This document shows, one piece after another, positions 32,864 through 41,551 of a DNA stretch of 64,000 bases; within the stretch, counting starts at the first letter, position 1, and every line of letters starts with the position of its first letter. The stretch spans positions 1,786,001 to 1,850,000 of the forward strand of contig NZ_CP102268.1 in NCBI RefSeq assembly GCF_025148285.1, read 5' to 3'. A program made the translations under genes and the position numbers. The notes under the pieces are model-generated. The model made no database searches, was not told the DNA's origin, and was given only the letters and a program-made list of their open reading frames with translations. This DNA comes from Marvinbryantia formatexigens DSM 14469 (GTDB taxonomy: Bacteria > Bacillota > Clostridia > Lachnospirales > Lachnospiraceae).

Positions 32864-33439
32864 TTATTGCTCCCTCAGCATTCTGCGCCGCTCCCGGTAA
32901 TCCGGCAGCTCCTTTTCCACGATTGCCCAGAATCGCGCGGAGTGGTTCATTTCCCTGCGGTGCGCCAGCTCGTGCACCACCACATAATCCAGCGCTTCCG
33001 GCGGCATCCGCATCAGCTTCCAGTTAAAATTCAGATTACCTTTGCCGCTGCAGCTTCCCCAGCGCGTTTTCTGCTCCCGGATGGTAATTCTCCCATAGGT
33101 AACACCCATGCGCTGCGCAAAATATGCCACCCGCTGCGGAATATACTGTTTTGCTGCTTCGATTCCTTCCGTGCGCTCCTGCTGCGTAATTTCGGGGCGG
33201 GCGCTTCTTTTCTGCATGGCTTCCTGTTTTTGCCGTATCCAGCTCTCATGCCTGCGCACAAAATCTTTTATCTGCCGCTCCGGCATCCGCAGCGGTACCC
33301 GCACCACCGTCTGCCCGTCCCCCTTCACCTGCAGACACATCGTTTTCCGCCGCGAGCGGATAACGGTGTATTCCGGCAGACCTTCTTCCCGTCTGTCCGG
33401 ATTTCCGGCAGCGTTTAGCCTAATATTTTCCGCAGACAT
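32864..33439 (-). CDS. YgjP-like zinc metallopeptidase
   Basis: The 191-residue cytoplasmic protein belongs to the YgjP/DUF45 family (M48-like). An N-terminal beta region (YTVIRSRRKTMCLQV) and the TRWGSCS motif (near 130) precede the zinc-binding HELAHRREMNHSARFW (near 158-173). Length is somewhat short of the usual 220-240 residues. The function of the family is not established; a protease role is presumed from the motif. It starts one base after the stop of the exonuclease gene and is probably co-transcribed with it. Confidence 0.88.
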   Translation of the reverse strand: MSAENIRLNAAGNPDRREEGLPEYTVIRSRRKTMCLQVKGDGQTVVRVPLRMPERQIKDFVRRHESWIRQKQEAMQKRSARPEITQQERTEGIEAAKQYIPQRVAYFAQRMGVTYGRITIREQKTRWGSCSGKGNLNFNWKLMRMPPEALDYVVVHELAHRREMNHSARFWAIVEKELPDYRERRRMLREQ

Positions 33440-33440
33440 C

Positions 33441-34202
33441 CTACACCTCTATCTGCAGCTCTACCGGGCAATGATCGGAGCCTGTGATTTCCGTATGGAT
33501 TCTGGCGTCAACCAGCCGGTCCTTCAGGCATTCCGATACACAGAAATAATCGATGCGCCATCCTGCGTTCTTCTCCCGCGCACGGAACCGGTAGGACCAC
33601 CAGGAATAGACGCCCTCCTGCTCCGGATAAAAGTAGCGGTACGTATCAATAAATCCATTTTCCAGAATCTGACTAAACTTCTCGCGCTCCTCATCCGTAA
33701 AGCCCGCGTTTTTGCGGTTCGTTTTCGGATTTTTCAAATCAATCTCCTTATGGGCAACGTTTAAATCGCCGCAGAAAATCACCGGCTTGTTTTTCTCCAG
33801 CCCCTTCAGATATGCCAGGAACGCCTCCTCCCAAGTCATGCGGTAGGGCAGGCGCGCCAGCTCGTTCTGCGAATTTGGCGTATAAACTGTCACAAGATAA
33901 TAAGTATCAAATTCCAGGGTAATCACACGCCCCTCCTGGTCATGCTCCTCGATACCGATGCCGTATGATACCGAAAGCGGCTCCTCCTTTGAAAAAACCG
34001 CCGTTCCGGAATAGCCCTTCTTTTTCGCATAATTCCAGTATTGATGGTACCCCTCCAGCGGCAGCTCAATCTGTCCTTCCTGCAGTTTGCTCTCCTGGAT
34101 ACAGAAAATATCTGCATCCGCCTCTTTAAAATACTCTAAAAAACCCTTCTGCACACAGGCGCGCAGCCCGTTTACATTCCAGGAAATCATCTTCTTCATC
34201 AT
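33441..34202 (-). CDS. xth: Exodeoxyribonuclease III
   Basis: The 253 residues use an ATG at 34202 (adjacent ATG at 34199) behind GAGAGG. It is an exonuclease III/AP endonuclease of base excision repair. Motifs in order: [44 protein letters not shown] and the C-terminal GSDHCPVEL, carrying the metal-binding Glu, Asp and Asn and the catalytic Asp-His. Full length for the ExoA/Xth family. It is followed by the metallopeptidase gene with a single intervening base. Confidence 0.95.
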   Translation of the reverse strand: MMKKMISWNVNGLRACVQKGFLEYFKEADADIFCIQESKLQEGQIELPLEGYHQYWNYAKKKGYSGTAVFSKEEPLSVSYGIGIEEHDQEGRVITLEFDTYYLVTVYTPNSQNELARLPYRMTWEEAFLAYLKGLEKNKPVIFCGDLNVAHKEIDLKNPKTNRKNAGFTDEEREKFSQILENGFIDTYRYFYPEQEGVYSWWSYRFRAREKNAGWRIDYFCVSECLKDRLVDARIHTEITGSDHCPVELQIEV

Positions 34203-34330
34203 ACACAAACCTCTCTGTCTTTATAATTCTATGAGTTGTCCGAAAATGAACTCACTTTATTATACATGCATCCTGCCGCCGGCACAACCGTAACCATAAA
34301 AAGTTTTCCCTATCTGTTATCACATTTTTT

Positions 34331-34339
34331 TGTTATAAT
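34331..34339 (+). promoter_or_regulatory. Extended -10 promoter of the GH4 gene
   Basis: TGTTATAAT fits the extended -10 form TG-N-TATAAT with no good -35, about 84 bases before the ATG at 34423. Confidence 0.5.
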
Positions 34340-34422
34340 TTTTTTATTAATATGAATATTCGTAACCGTTTTGTCAGGCTGCCCTGTTATGAATGTTCCT
34401 GACATCGGAAAAGGAGGTCTCT

Positions 34423-35838
34423 ATGCACTACAATTTATCGGAAAACAAGATGGAGGATTTAAAAATCGCTTATATCGGCGGAGGCTCCCGCGGCTGGGCG
34501 AGAACCTTTATGACGGACCTCGCGCTGGAAGCGCAGCTATCCGGCGAGATACGTCTGTATGATATCGACAGGGAAAGCGCCCTGCAGAATGAGAAAATCG
34601 GAAATGATTTGCGCACGCGTCCCGACGTGGTCGGAAACTGGCAGTACCGCACCTGCGACAGTCTGCAGGAAGCGCTGACCGGCGCGGATTTTGTCGTAAT
34701 TTCTATTCTGCCCGGCACCTTCGATGAAATGGAATCAGATGTACATATGCCGGAGCGTCTCGGCGTCTGGCAGTCTGTGGGCGACACTACCGGACCGGGC
34801 GGCATTATCCGCGCGCTGCGCACGCTGCCGATGTACCGCACCATCGCGGAAGCAATCCGGACCTTCTCCCCGGATGCCTGGGTAATCAATTATTCGAACC
34901 CGATGAGCCTCTGTGTCCGTATGCTGTACCATGTATTTCCGGAAATTAAGGCGTTCGGCTGCTGTCATGAGGTGTTCGGAACGCAGGAGCTGCTGAAGGG
35001 GATTCTGGAAAAAGAACTGCATGTGGAAAATGTCCGCCGCGAAGACATCCATGTCAATGTTGTTGGAATCAATCATTTTACCTGGTTTACAGATGCTTCT
35101 TTCCGCGGAATTGATTTGTTTCCGGTTTTCGGCGACTATGCCGGGCGCCATTACGAAGAAGGCTTTGAGGATTCTGTCGCAAACTGGATGAATTCCAGCT
35201 TTAACTGCACTCACCGCGTCAAGTTTGACCTCTTCCGGCGCTATGAGGCAATCGCAGCCGCCGGTGACCGGCATCTTGCGGAATTTATGCCGGGCGATGA
35301 ATATCTGAAGAATCCGGAGACGGTTTCCAGCTGGCGTTTTTCGCTGACCCCGGTCTCCTGGAGAAAAGAGGACTGCCGTCAGCGTATGGAAAAAAGCCGT
35401 CGTCTGTACAGCGGCGCGGAGAAGCTGGCCCTGACGCCAACCGGCGAAGAGGGCATCCTCCTGATTAAGGCGCTCTGCGGTCTGGGACGGGTAATCTCAA
35501 ATGTAAATATTCCCAATACCCGGCTGCAGATACCAAACCTTCCCGCAGATACCGTGGTGGAGACAAACGCCGTATTCGACCGCGACAGCATCCGCCCGGT
35601 AGCCGCCGGCGAAATGCCAGAAGCCCTGAAGGAGCTGACAATGCCGCATATCCGCAATTATGAACGGGCTCTGCAGGCGGCAGAGCGGCCGGACCTTTCC
35701 CTTATTGTGGATGCCTTTATGGAAGACCCGAATATGAAGGGAAAACGCGTCACCCGCCCGCAGGCGGAATCGCTTGCAAAAGACATGATTCGGGCGACAC
35801 AAAAATATCTGCCAAAGGAATGGACGGCATTTATCTGA
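34423..35838 (+). CDS. GH4 glycosidase, LplD-like alpha-galacturonidase
   Basis: The 471 residues start at the ATG at 34423 behind AAGGAGGTCTCT. It is an NAD- and metal-dependent family 4 glycosidase. The Rossmann motif KIAYIGGGSRGWA starts at residue 14, NYSNPMS is near 155, the metal-binding CCHEVFG is near 182, and GINHFTW is near 217. The overall sequence closely follows Bacillus LplD as I recall it, including ISILPGTFDEMESDVHMPER, so release of galacturonate from short oligosaccharides is the best guess. Other GH4 activities are possible. It is cytoplasmic and monocistronic. A second GH4 of another subfamily lies at 43897-45360. Confidence 0.83.
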   Translation: MHYNLSENKMEDLKIAYIGGGSRGWARTFMTDLALEAQLSGEIRLYDIDRESALQNEKIGNDLRTRPDVVGNWQYRTCDSLQEALTGADFVVISILPGTFDEMESDVHMPERLGVWQSVGDTTGPGGIIRALRTLPMYRTIAEAIRTFSPDAWVINYSNPMSLCVRMLYHVFPEIKAFGCCHEVFGTQELLKGILEKELHVENVRREDIHVNVVGINHFTWFTDASFRGIDLFPVFGDYAGRHYEEGFEDSVANWMNSSFNCTHRVKFDLFRRYEAIAAAGDRHLAEFMPGDEYLKNPETVSSWRFSLTPVSWRKEDCRQRMEKSRRLYSGAEKLALTPTGEEGILLIKALCGLGRVISNVNIPNTRLQIPNLPADTVVETNAVFDRDSIRPVAAGEMPEALKELTMPHIRNYERALQAAERPDLSLIVDAFMEDPNMKGKRVTRPQAESLAKDMIRATQKYLPKEWTAFI

Positions 35839-35908
35839 TAGACGCATTTACGGGGCGCGGGCTTTCGCCTGCGCCGTGCTCACGCCCTATAAATCCGTCA
35901 CCTCATAC

Positions 35909-35936
35909 GTTTGCCTGCATGCAAGCATGCGCAAAC
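35909..35936. terminator. Possible bidirectional terminator hairpin
   Basis: GTTTGC...GCATGC-AA-GCATGC...CAAAC forms a 12-pair hairpin with a small bulge, between the converging GH4 gene and the antitoxin-like gene. T-runs are poor, so this is tentative. Confidence 0.4.
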
Positions 35937-35957
35937 TCTGAGCTGCCGGATTTTTTC

Positions 35958-36401
35958 CTAGTCAAGCAGATATCCCGCTTTATATGAGCATTCCAGATAA
36001 CTTGGATTTTGATAATAAACATCTGTTTTAAAATCCGAAATTTTTTCACTGATGAATGACGAAAACACCTGTAGCAGCTCTTCAGCCTCATGCCCCGGCT
36101 CTGCACAATCTTCTATAATAATACTGTATAATCTTCCAATATCTGTTTCACTCGGAATGGTATACTTACAATTTGAAATGGTATCAAATTCTCCCTGCGG
36201 AATGTTATACTGTTCAATTAATTCGTCACTTACCTGCTCAAAGGAAAGGCAGTGATTTACTTCCGCATCATACAACTGTTTATGAATCCCTTCTATCCCC
36301 AGCCTGTCCACTATTACTTTTCTCTTATTTTTTGTTTTGCGCGCAATATATTCAATTAATGAACACACATAAAATAAATCATTTTGCTCCTTCGTCGTCA
36401 T
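35958..36401 (-). CDS. DUF3791-like protein, putative antitoxin
   Basis: The 147-residue soluble protein starts at the ATG at 36401, overlapping the upstream gene by 23 bases. The N-terminal half (FYVCSLIEYIARKTKNKRKV ... HKQLYDAEVNHCLSFEQV) has the FxVxxIEEYA and YD..H pattern of DUF3791 proteins, which commonly accompany DUF3990 genes. The C-terminal part is an unrecognised helical extension. Predicted role: neutralise or localise the DUF3990 protein. This is inferred from context. Confidence 0.62.
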   Translation of the reverse strand: MTTKEQNDLFYVCSLIEYIARKTKNKRKVIVDRLGIEGIHKQLYDAEVNHCLSFEQVSDELIEQYNIPQGEFDTISNCKYTIPSETDIGRLYSIIIEDCAEPGHEAEELLQVFSSFISEKISDFKTDVYYQNPSYLECSYKAGYLLD

Positions 36402-36852
36402 AAACAACCTTACTCCCTTCAAATTTTAAACAATCCAGGGCCGACAACGTATGAAAGCTAATCTGATGTGTCGGATAACGAAATTCTGCCAGTGCCCAGA
36501 ACTGCTTTCTGGTTATTTTCCCGCTTAAAAAATCATTCACATAATTCCAGACGGTATCATTTGCCATTGGTCCTTCTACAATATCGTAAGAGTGCGTTTC
36601 TCCTTTTCTGCATCTTGCAATAAAATCCAGCCATTCATCTGTCATTTTCTCAAATACTAAAACAGACAGTTTGTCATCTGGTTCATATAAATAAGAATTT
36701 ATAACAGGTTCTCCTATTCCACGGTTTGCCCACCGTACAGCCTGTTTCCAATTATTTGTGCAGTAAAATCCCCATGAAAAATCTTTCGTATATCTGGTTT
36801 TCCTGCCTTCGGGAAATTCTACGACTTCCTTACTGGCATGGTATAAAAGCAT
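36379..36852 (-). CDS. DUF3990 ADP-ribosyltransferase-like putative toxin
   Basis: The 157 residues start at the ATG at 36852, which has GGAGGG at proper spacing; a second ATG at 36858 abuts that site. Conserved DUF3990 blocks: LLYHASKEVVEFP, TKDFSWGFYCT (the GFY.T motif), NWKQAVRWANR, SYDIVEGPMAND and ISFHTLSALDCLKF. The fold is related to ADP-ribosyltransferases, with H and Y in the NAD-binding positions. The overlapping downstream partner, promoter and operator-like repeat support a toxin-antitoxin module. Target unknown. Confidence 0.75.
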   Translation of the reverse strand: MLLYHASKEVVEFPEGRKTRYTKDFSWGFYCTNNWKQAVRWANRGIGEPVINSYLYEPDDKLSVLVFEKMTDEWLDFIARCRKGETHSYDIVEGPMANDTVWNYVNDFLSGKITRKQFWALAEFRYPTHQISFHTLSALDCLKFEGSKVVYDDEGAK

Positions 36853-36871
36853 CAGCATCCCTCCATGAAAT

Positions 36872-36922
36872 ATTCCCTTTCTCAGGGAATTGCATTATAT
36901 CTGCAGTTAAATTTAGTGTAAC
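36872..36922 (-). promoter_or_regulatory. Promoter and operator-like repeat of the DUF3990 module
   Basis: On the minus strand GTTACA (36917-36922), 17 bases, TATAAT (36894-36899). A perfect inverted repeat ATTCCCT (36872-36878)/AGGGAAT (36884-36890) covers the predicted start site. Confidence 0.65.
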
Positions 36923-36989
36923 ACAAATTGCTGCCAAATGAAACAGCTTCATTTTTCTCAAAGCCACGCCAAGTCGTGTTCCTGTTTCC

Positions 36990-37124
36990 GCAGCAACGAG
37001 AAGCACCTCGAATCCGCTTCGCTCCTTCTCGGTCGCGGCAGTCGCCGCTTACAGATAAGAAAAAAATCCTTTCTGAAAACAAGTTTTCTCAAGGATTTTT
37101 TTCTTATCTAATCTTCTCGTTGCT
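36990..37124. repeat. Nested inverted repeats downstream of tRNA-Lys
   Basis: Outer 12-bp arms AGCAACGAGAAG (about 36990-37001) and CTTCTCGTTGCT (about 37113-37124) enclose the 19-bp terminator stem at 37053-37109 and a GC-rich stretch. The gene-free region 36923-37543 otherwise contains tRNA-Lys and two more hairpins. It looks like a dispersed structured element, but copy number is unknown. Confidence 0.45.
37053..37109. terminator. Strong terminator after tRNA-Lys
   Basis: A perfect 19-bp stem (37053-37071 with 37091-37109) includes seven A/T pairs and AAGGA/TCCTT. An inner GAAAAC/GTTTTC is in the loop. T-tracts exist on both strands. Confidence 0.85.
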
Positions 37125-37184
37125 TACGCGCAAAAGAAAAGCACCGCCCCCACAGCTCCTTGTCTGCAAAAGCGATACTTTAAG

Positions 37185-37257
37185 TGCGCGATCAGGGGCT
37201 CGAACCCTGGACACCCTGATTAAGAGTCAGGTGCTCTACCAACTGAGCTAATCGCGC
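37185..37257 (-). tRNA. tRNA-Lys (anticodon CTT)
   Basis: On the minus strand the 73-nt cloverleaf runs from GCGCGATTAGCTCAG to CTGATCGCGCA. The acceptor stem GCGCGAT/ATCGCGC is perfect. The D-loop contains AGTTGGTAGAGC, the anticodon arm is CCTGA-CTCTTAA-TCAGG (anticodon CTT), and the T-arm is CAGGG-GTTCGAG-CCCTG-like. CCA is not encoded. Confidence 0.97.
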
Positions 37258-37435
37258 TTTTATTCTTTTCTTTCGGTTTCCTACCGAACGAAACCTATTA
37301 TATTATATTTCTCCTGCAAATGCAAGCCCTTTTTTATCTTTTTTTAAGATTTTTTGTAGGAGATTTTAAATAAATTTGCAAAGGTTCCCGTGAACGAAGA
37401 GAACCGTCCCTGGCAATTCGTAACAGAACAGCCAG

Positions 37436-37459
37436 GAAAAGGTCCTGTCGGACCTTTTC
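37436..37459. terminator. Hairpin after the GH27 gene
   Basis: GAAAAGGTCC (37436-37445) and GGACCTTTTC (37450-37459) form a perfect 10-bp stem with a 4-base loop and T's on either strand. It is a plausible end of the alpha-galactoside operon. Another hairpin, CATGCAGCA/TGCTGCATG, lies at 37486-37523. Confidence 0.6.
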
Positions 37460-37543
37460 TCACCTGCCGGCAAAACAGGACCCGCCATGCAGCAAACAGC
37501 CTGCACAGGCGGCCTGCTGCATGACATGGCTGCTAACTGTTCA

Positions 37544-38851
37544 TCACTTCTGTTCCAGATAATAGAGCTTCGCGTCATGGACGCCGATTTTTGCACAGAG
37601 CGCCTTTTCCTGCATTCCCAGATTTTCTCCGCTCCACAAGTCGGTCACATTATATGCTCCGGAAAGATTCAGCCGCTCAAACGGAATGGCAAAGCTGTTT
37701 TCCCAGCCCGCTATATTAAAAAGCGCCACATAGCTTCCGCCGTCCGTGCTCTCCGCCTGCCATGCAATAAAATCACTGGTTCTCACTATCTGGCGGGCAT
37801 TGCGGCTGGTGCGCAGAAGGCGCAGGACCCTGTCGTTTGTCACCAGATCCCTCGTCCACTCATCCATATCCGTCAGCTCGCAGCCAAGCATCATGGGCGA
37901 ACGGAATATGCTCCACAGCGTAAACATTGTCCGCTGCTCTTCCTGCGTCAGATTCGTCTGCCGCTCTTTCAGACCGTGCTCACAGCCGCGAATAGAAATA
38001 TGCCCGACCGGAAGCATATCGCAGTCCGGATAACAGCCTTCCGAAACATACGGGCTCCAGTCATTGCAGCGTCCGAACATTTCCATAATATTTTCCCATT
38101 TATCCCAGAAATCATTTGTAATCCGCCACATATTGGCATTTTTGCGCAGGTGGGCAGCCTGACTGACCATAGCCGGTCCCGGTGAAAGACTGAGCACAAT
38201 CGGTCTGCCGCAGCGGTCAATCGCTGTGCGCAGCATCTCTATTTCATCCCCGCCGTATGCCAGCGTACTTTCATCATTGACACGCCCGTATTTTACGCAT
38301 ATATCATCCACCTTGATATAATCAACACCCCAGGAAGCGTACAGCTCCAGCAGAGAATCATAATATTCCTGCGCGCCGGATCTTGCGGCATCCAGTCCGT
38401 ACATGTCCGTATTCCAGCAGCAGATGGAGGCCGGATGCGCCACATCTCTTGCCCGGACGGACGTTCCCTTTACCGGTGTATTCTGCGCTACCGCCTGTCT
38501 GGGAATTCCGCGCATAATATGAATCCCGAATTTCAGCCCTTTTGCGTGAACATAATCTGCGACTGGTCCGAAGCCCTTTCCTCCCGCCGCAGAGGGAAAG
38601 CGGTTCTCTGCCGGAATCAGTCTTCCGTACTCGTCCATGCAAAGGTCTGCAAATATATGATAGTGACTGGAATCTGCCGTCGGTTCATACCACTGGATAT
38701 CGCAGACGATGTATTCCCAGCCATATTCTTTCAGATGCTCCGCCATATAATCCGCGTTCTGAATCAGCTCCTTCTCAGTCACTGACGCGCCGTAGCAGTC
38801 CCAGCTGTTCCACCCCATCGGAGGATTCACAGCAAAATCATTTTTATTCAT
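37544..38851 (-). CDS. GH27 alpha-galactosidase
   Basis: The 435-residue cytoplasmic enzyme (no signal peptide) hydrolyses terminal alpha-galactosyl residues of raffinose-type or galactomannan fragments. GH27 hallmarks: NPPMGWNSWDCYG at the start, FGIHIMRGIP, VDYIKVDDIC containing the nucleophile Asp, and the WRITNDFWDKW region with the acid/base Asp. The C-terminal beta domain ends DAKLYYLEQK. It is the last gene of the importer operon, 113 bases after yesL. A different-family alpha-galactosidase (GH4) lies nearby, so the locus encodes two routes for the same linkage. Confidence 0.92.
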   Translation of the reverse strand: MNKNDFAVNPPMGWNSWDCYGASVTEKELIQNADYMAEHLKEYGWEYIVCDIQWYEPTADSSHYHIFADLCMDEYGRLIPAENRFPSAAGGKGFGPVADYVHAKGLKFGIHIMRGIPRQAVAQNTPVKGTSVRARDVAHPASICCWNTDMYGLDAARSGAQEYYDSLLELYASWGVDYIKVDDICVKYGRVNDESTLAYGGDEIEMLRTAIDRCGRPIVLSLSPGPAMVSQAAHLRKNANMWRITNDFWDKWENIMEMFGRCNDWSPYVSEGCYPDCDMLPVGHISIRGCEHGLKERQTNLTQEEQRTMFTLWSIFRSPMMLGCELTDMDEWTRDLVTNDRVLRLLRTSRNARQIVRTSDFIAWQAESTDGGSYVALFNIAGWENSFAIPFERLNLSGAYNVTDLWSGENLGMQEKALCAKIGVHDAKLYYLEQK

Positions 38852-38964
38852 ATTCTCATCCTCTCTTAAATTTTTATATATGGAAGTCTAAATCCCCAAT
38901 TATCATACCTGCGGATTTCTCCGCGTTTCAGGCTCCCGCAGTTCTGACATCATATTAGCTGCAC

Positions 38965-39621
38965 TTACTCCAGATACCAGGGCAAATCTTCCTCTCCCGC
39001 ATATTTTCCCCGTTCCTTCTCCATATATTTCCGGAAGACCCTCTCTATCAGAAAAGAAGAAACAAATGCATACACGCCCGGCAGAATCACAAGAAGAAAC
39101 GACCAGAGATAAATCAGCACAAAGCATACAAGCAGCAGCGCCAGAAGTCCAAGCGTGGCAGGCAGATTTCCCACTGCCATGCAGACTGCATACTGAAGCT
39201 GCCTGCCGGTCCGCGCCTCAAATCTGGAGATTACCGGAAAAATCCACACCACCGTCAGAAGCCACGGGAACGCCAGCACAATTCCGCCCGCTGCAAGCAT
39301 ATAGGGATTCATTCCATCCCCGCCCGTATACTTCAGGTAAGCCAGATACCCATAAACGGCAATCAGAGCGCCATATCCCCCATACAGAAGAGTCATCAGG
39401 ATACCCTGCTTCAGATTGCTTTTAAAAGAATGAAAAAAAGACTTCCATACCGTTTCGCGTTTTCTGCGCACCACCTTCACCACGGTGTAGTAAAGTGCCG
39501 CGCTGGCAGGACCAATCGTCACGACCGGCACCGAACATACCAGCCAGAGAAATCCCGCAACCAGAACGTCCGCTATCTGATTGGTTTTATCAAAAACCGG
39601 AGCATCCAGCGATAGCTTCAT
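38965..39621 (-). CDS. YesL/DUF624-family membrane protein
   Basis: The 218-residue integral membrane protein has about five hydrophobic segments. The N-terminal VAGFLWLVCSVPVVTIGPASAALYYT block and the VRRKRETVWKSFFHSFK loop are typical of DUF624. Family members are almost always encoded beside CUT1 sugar importers and their regulators; the biochemical function is unknown. Here it sits between the permease genes and the GH27 gene. Confidence 0.87.
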   Translation of the reverse strand: MKLSLDAPVFDKTNQIADVLVAGFLWLVCSVPVVTIGPASAALYYTVVKVVRRKRETVWKSFFHSFKSNLKQGILMTLLYGGYGALIAVYGYLAYLKYTGGDGMNPYMLAAGGIVLAFPWLLTVVWIFPVISRFEARTGRQLQYAVCMAVGNLPATLGLLALLLVCFVLIYLWSFLLVILPGVYAFVSSFLIERVFRKYMEKERGKYAGEEDLPWYLE

Positions 39622-39730
39622 ACAGCCCCTCCTCTCCTTTTATGCCGCCCGTCTCAGCAGACCGGATATTCTCTTACGTTTCTGTCTGCTCCATTCGCAG
39701 TAACTTTCCATGCTGCCGTATAAAAATATA

Positions 39731-40573
39731 TCAGCTCTTAATCGCGCTGTCCATCTGCCCCTGGATAAAATATTTCTGCAGGCACAGATATACCACAATC
39801 AGCGGCAGCATTCCGATAACCGCGGTAGCTGCGGCGGCTCCATAGTCATTCGACACCGCGGAAAAGAAGGTCTTAATAACCAGCGTAATTGTCCGCATTT
39901 CCGGCTTCTGCAGGAAATAATATGAATAAGTATACTCGTTCCAGACGCCCACACCCTGGAGAATCATCACGGTTACTGTTACCGTCTTCAGCTGGGGCAG
40001 AATAATTCTGAAGAAAATCTGCAGGTTCCCCGCCCCGTCAATGGCGGCAGCTTCATCCAGCGACACCGGAATCGACGAAATAAAATTCGTATACAGAAAA
40101 ATCGACATTGGAAGTCCGAACGCCGAAAGCACCAGCACCATTCCCCAGTACGTCGAAGTCGCATGAAGATTCGACATCGTAGAATATATGCCGACCAGAA
40201 TAGTAAGCGGCGTAATCATCATAACAGACATAATCAGGCTGCGCACTACCTCATTTACCTTCGACTGATTTCTGGACAGCGCATATCCTGCCATACATCC
40301 CAGCACAATCTCCACGATCAGCACCAGTACCGTAATAATCAGGCTGTTTTTCATACCGGTGAAAATCTCCCCGGCGGAAATAACCTTTTCAAAGTTTCCC
40401 CAGTAAATCGGATCCGGGAACTGTATTCTGGAGCTCGTATCCGCAAAGTCCTTCAGGGATACATTAATGATGATATAAAACGGGAAAAGGTAAATCAACA
40501 ACAGAAACAGGCTAATCAGATACTTCCACCAGTCCTTTTTCCGGAATTTCATTCTCTCAGAACCGTTATCCAT
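39731..40573 (-). CDS. Carbohydrate ABC permease, MalG type
   Basis: The 280-residue CUT1 permease uses the ATG at 40573, which overlaps the TGA of the preceding gene (TGATG) and has GGGAGG 10 bases upstream. It has six membrane segments, the loop DEAAAIDGAGNLQIFFRIILPQLK, and the C-terminal YFIQGQMDSAIKS. It works with the MalF-type partner. There is no ATPase in the cluster, so a shared one is presumed. Confidence 0.92.
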   Translation of the reverse strand: MDNGSERMKFRKKDWWKYLISLFLLLIYLFPFYIIINVSLKDFADTSSRIQFPDPIYWGNFEKVISAGEIFTGMKNSLIITVLVLIVEIVLGCMAGYALSRNQSKVNEVVRSLIMSVMMITPLTILVGIYSTMSNLHATSTYWGMVLVLSAFGLPMSIFLYTNFISSIPVSLDEAAAIDGAGNLQIFFRIILPQLKTVTVTVMILQGVGVWNEYTYSYYFLQKPEMRTITLVIKTFFSAVSNDYGAAAATAVIGMLPLIVVYLCLQKYFIQGQMDSAIKS

Positions 40574-41445
40574 CAATACTCCACCTCCCTCTTGCGGAAA
40601 TAAGCATTTACGCACATCGCGATCAGCATAATCAGGACAAATGAAAATACACCTATCGCTGCCGCATAGCCGGCGCGCTCGGCATCAAAATACCGGTTGG
40701 CAATGTAGGTCGCCAGCGAGTGCGTCTTTTTGGCAGGACCGCCGTCCGTCAGGGCAATAATTACATCGTAGAGCTTCAATCCGCCAATCAGATTATATGT
40801 TACAGAAGACGAGAGCGCCGGAACAAGAAGCGGCAGAATAATATAGCGGAAGCGCTGCCATGCGCTCGCCCCGTCTACCGTCGCCGCCTCAATGTAAGAC
40901 TGAGACACGCCCTGGATACCTGCCAGGTAAATAACCATGCTGACTCCCACAAACTGCCACGTATTAATAAGTACAATTACCACGATGGCGGAAGTACCGT
41001 TGCCCAGCCAGTCATAGCCCTCCATCCCCAGGAATGCCAGAATATCATTTACCACACCTCCGTTATACTGGAAGAAAAAGTACATGATATATCCCATTAC
41101 CAGACCGGAAACCATTGCCGGCATATAAATAACCGTGCGGATAATGCCTCTTCCCTTAAATTTACTGTTCAGAAACATTGCCAGTGCCAGACCAATCACC
41201 TGCTGTAAAAGGGTACATCCAAATCCATAAATCAGCGTATTTCTCAGTGAAGAGAGAAATACCTTATCTTTAAACATGGCAATATAATTGGAAATGCCGA
41301 TGAATTCCTTGCTCTGGGAATATCCGTTCCATTTGAAAAAAGAAAGGTAGATGGAATTTCCCAGAGGATACGCGATAAACGCCAGCATAATTACTACCGC
41401 CGGAACATAAAACCAGTTCAGCTTTTGTTTTCTTTTTGCAGTCAT
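40573..41445 (-). CDS. Carbohydrate ABC permease, MalF type
   Basis: The 290-residue CUT1 permease has a first segment at about 10-30 and the loop IEAATVDGASAWQRFRYIILPLLVP that contacts the ATPase. The stop overlaps the next start, so translation is coupled. A long hairpin lies between it and the binding-protein gene. Cargo is inferred to be alpha-galactosides from the GH27 gene in the operon. Confidence 0.92.
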   Translation of the reverse strand: MTAKRKQKLNWFYVPAVVIMLAFIAYPLGNSIYLSFFKWNGYSQSKEFIGISNYIAMFKDKVFLSSLRNTLIYGFGCTLLQQVIGLALAMFLNSKFKGRGIIRTVIYMPAMVSGLVMGYIMYFFFQYNGGVVNDILAFLGMEGYDWLGNGTSAIVVIVLINTWQFVGVSMVIYLAGIQGVSQSYIEAATVDGASAWQRFRYIILPLLVPALSSSVTYNLIGGLKLYDVIIALTDGGPAKKTHSLATYIANRYFDAERAGYAAAIGVFSFVLIMLIAMCVNAYFRKREVEY

Positions 41446-41470
41446 GCGTCCTTTTCACCTCCGATAAAAA

Positions 41471-41517
41471 ACTTCGCACCTGGACGGGTGCCTGACACTC
41501 ATATCCAAGTGCGAAGT
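41471..41517 (-). terminator. Intra-operon hairpin after the binding-protein gene
   Basis: A 14-base stem with one mismatch (41471-41484 with 41504-41517; core ACTTCGCAC/GTGCGAAGT) has a 19-base loop and is followed on the minus strand by six T's. It should cause partial termination before the permease genes. Confidence 0.78.
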
Positions 41518-41551
41518 CTGTCGCATCAATCATGCCTCTTTTCTTTTGCCG

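Noticed and set aside
37487-38185. Open frame opposite the GH27 gene
   Set aside because: The minus strand encodes a full GH27 enzyme; this frame only reflects its codon bias.
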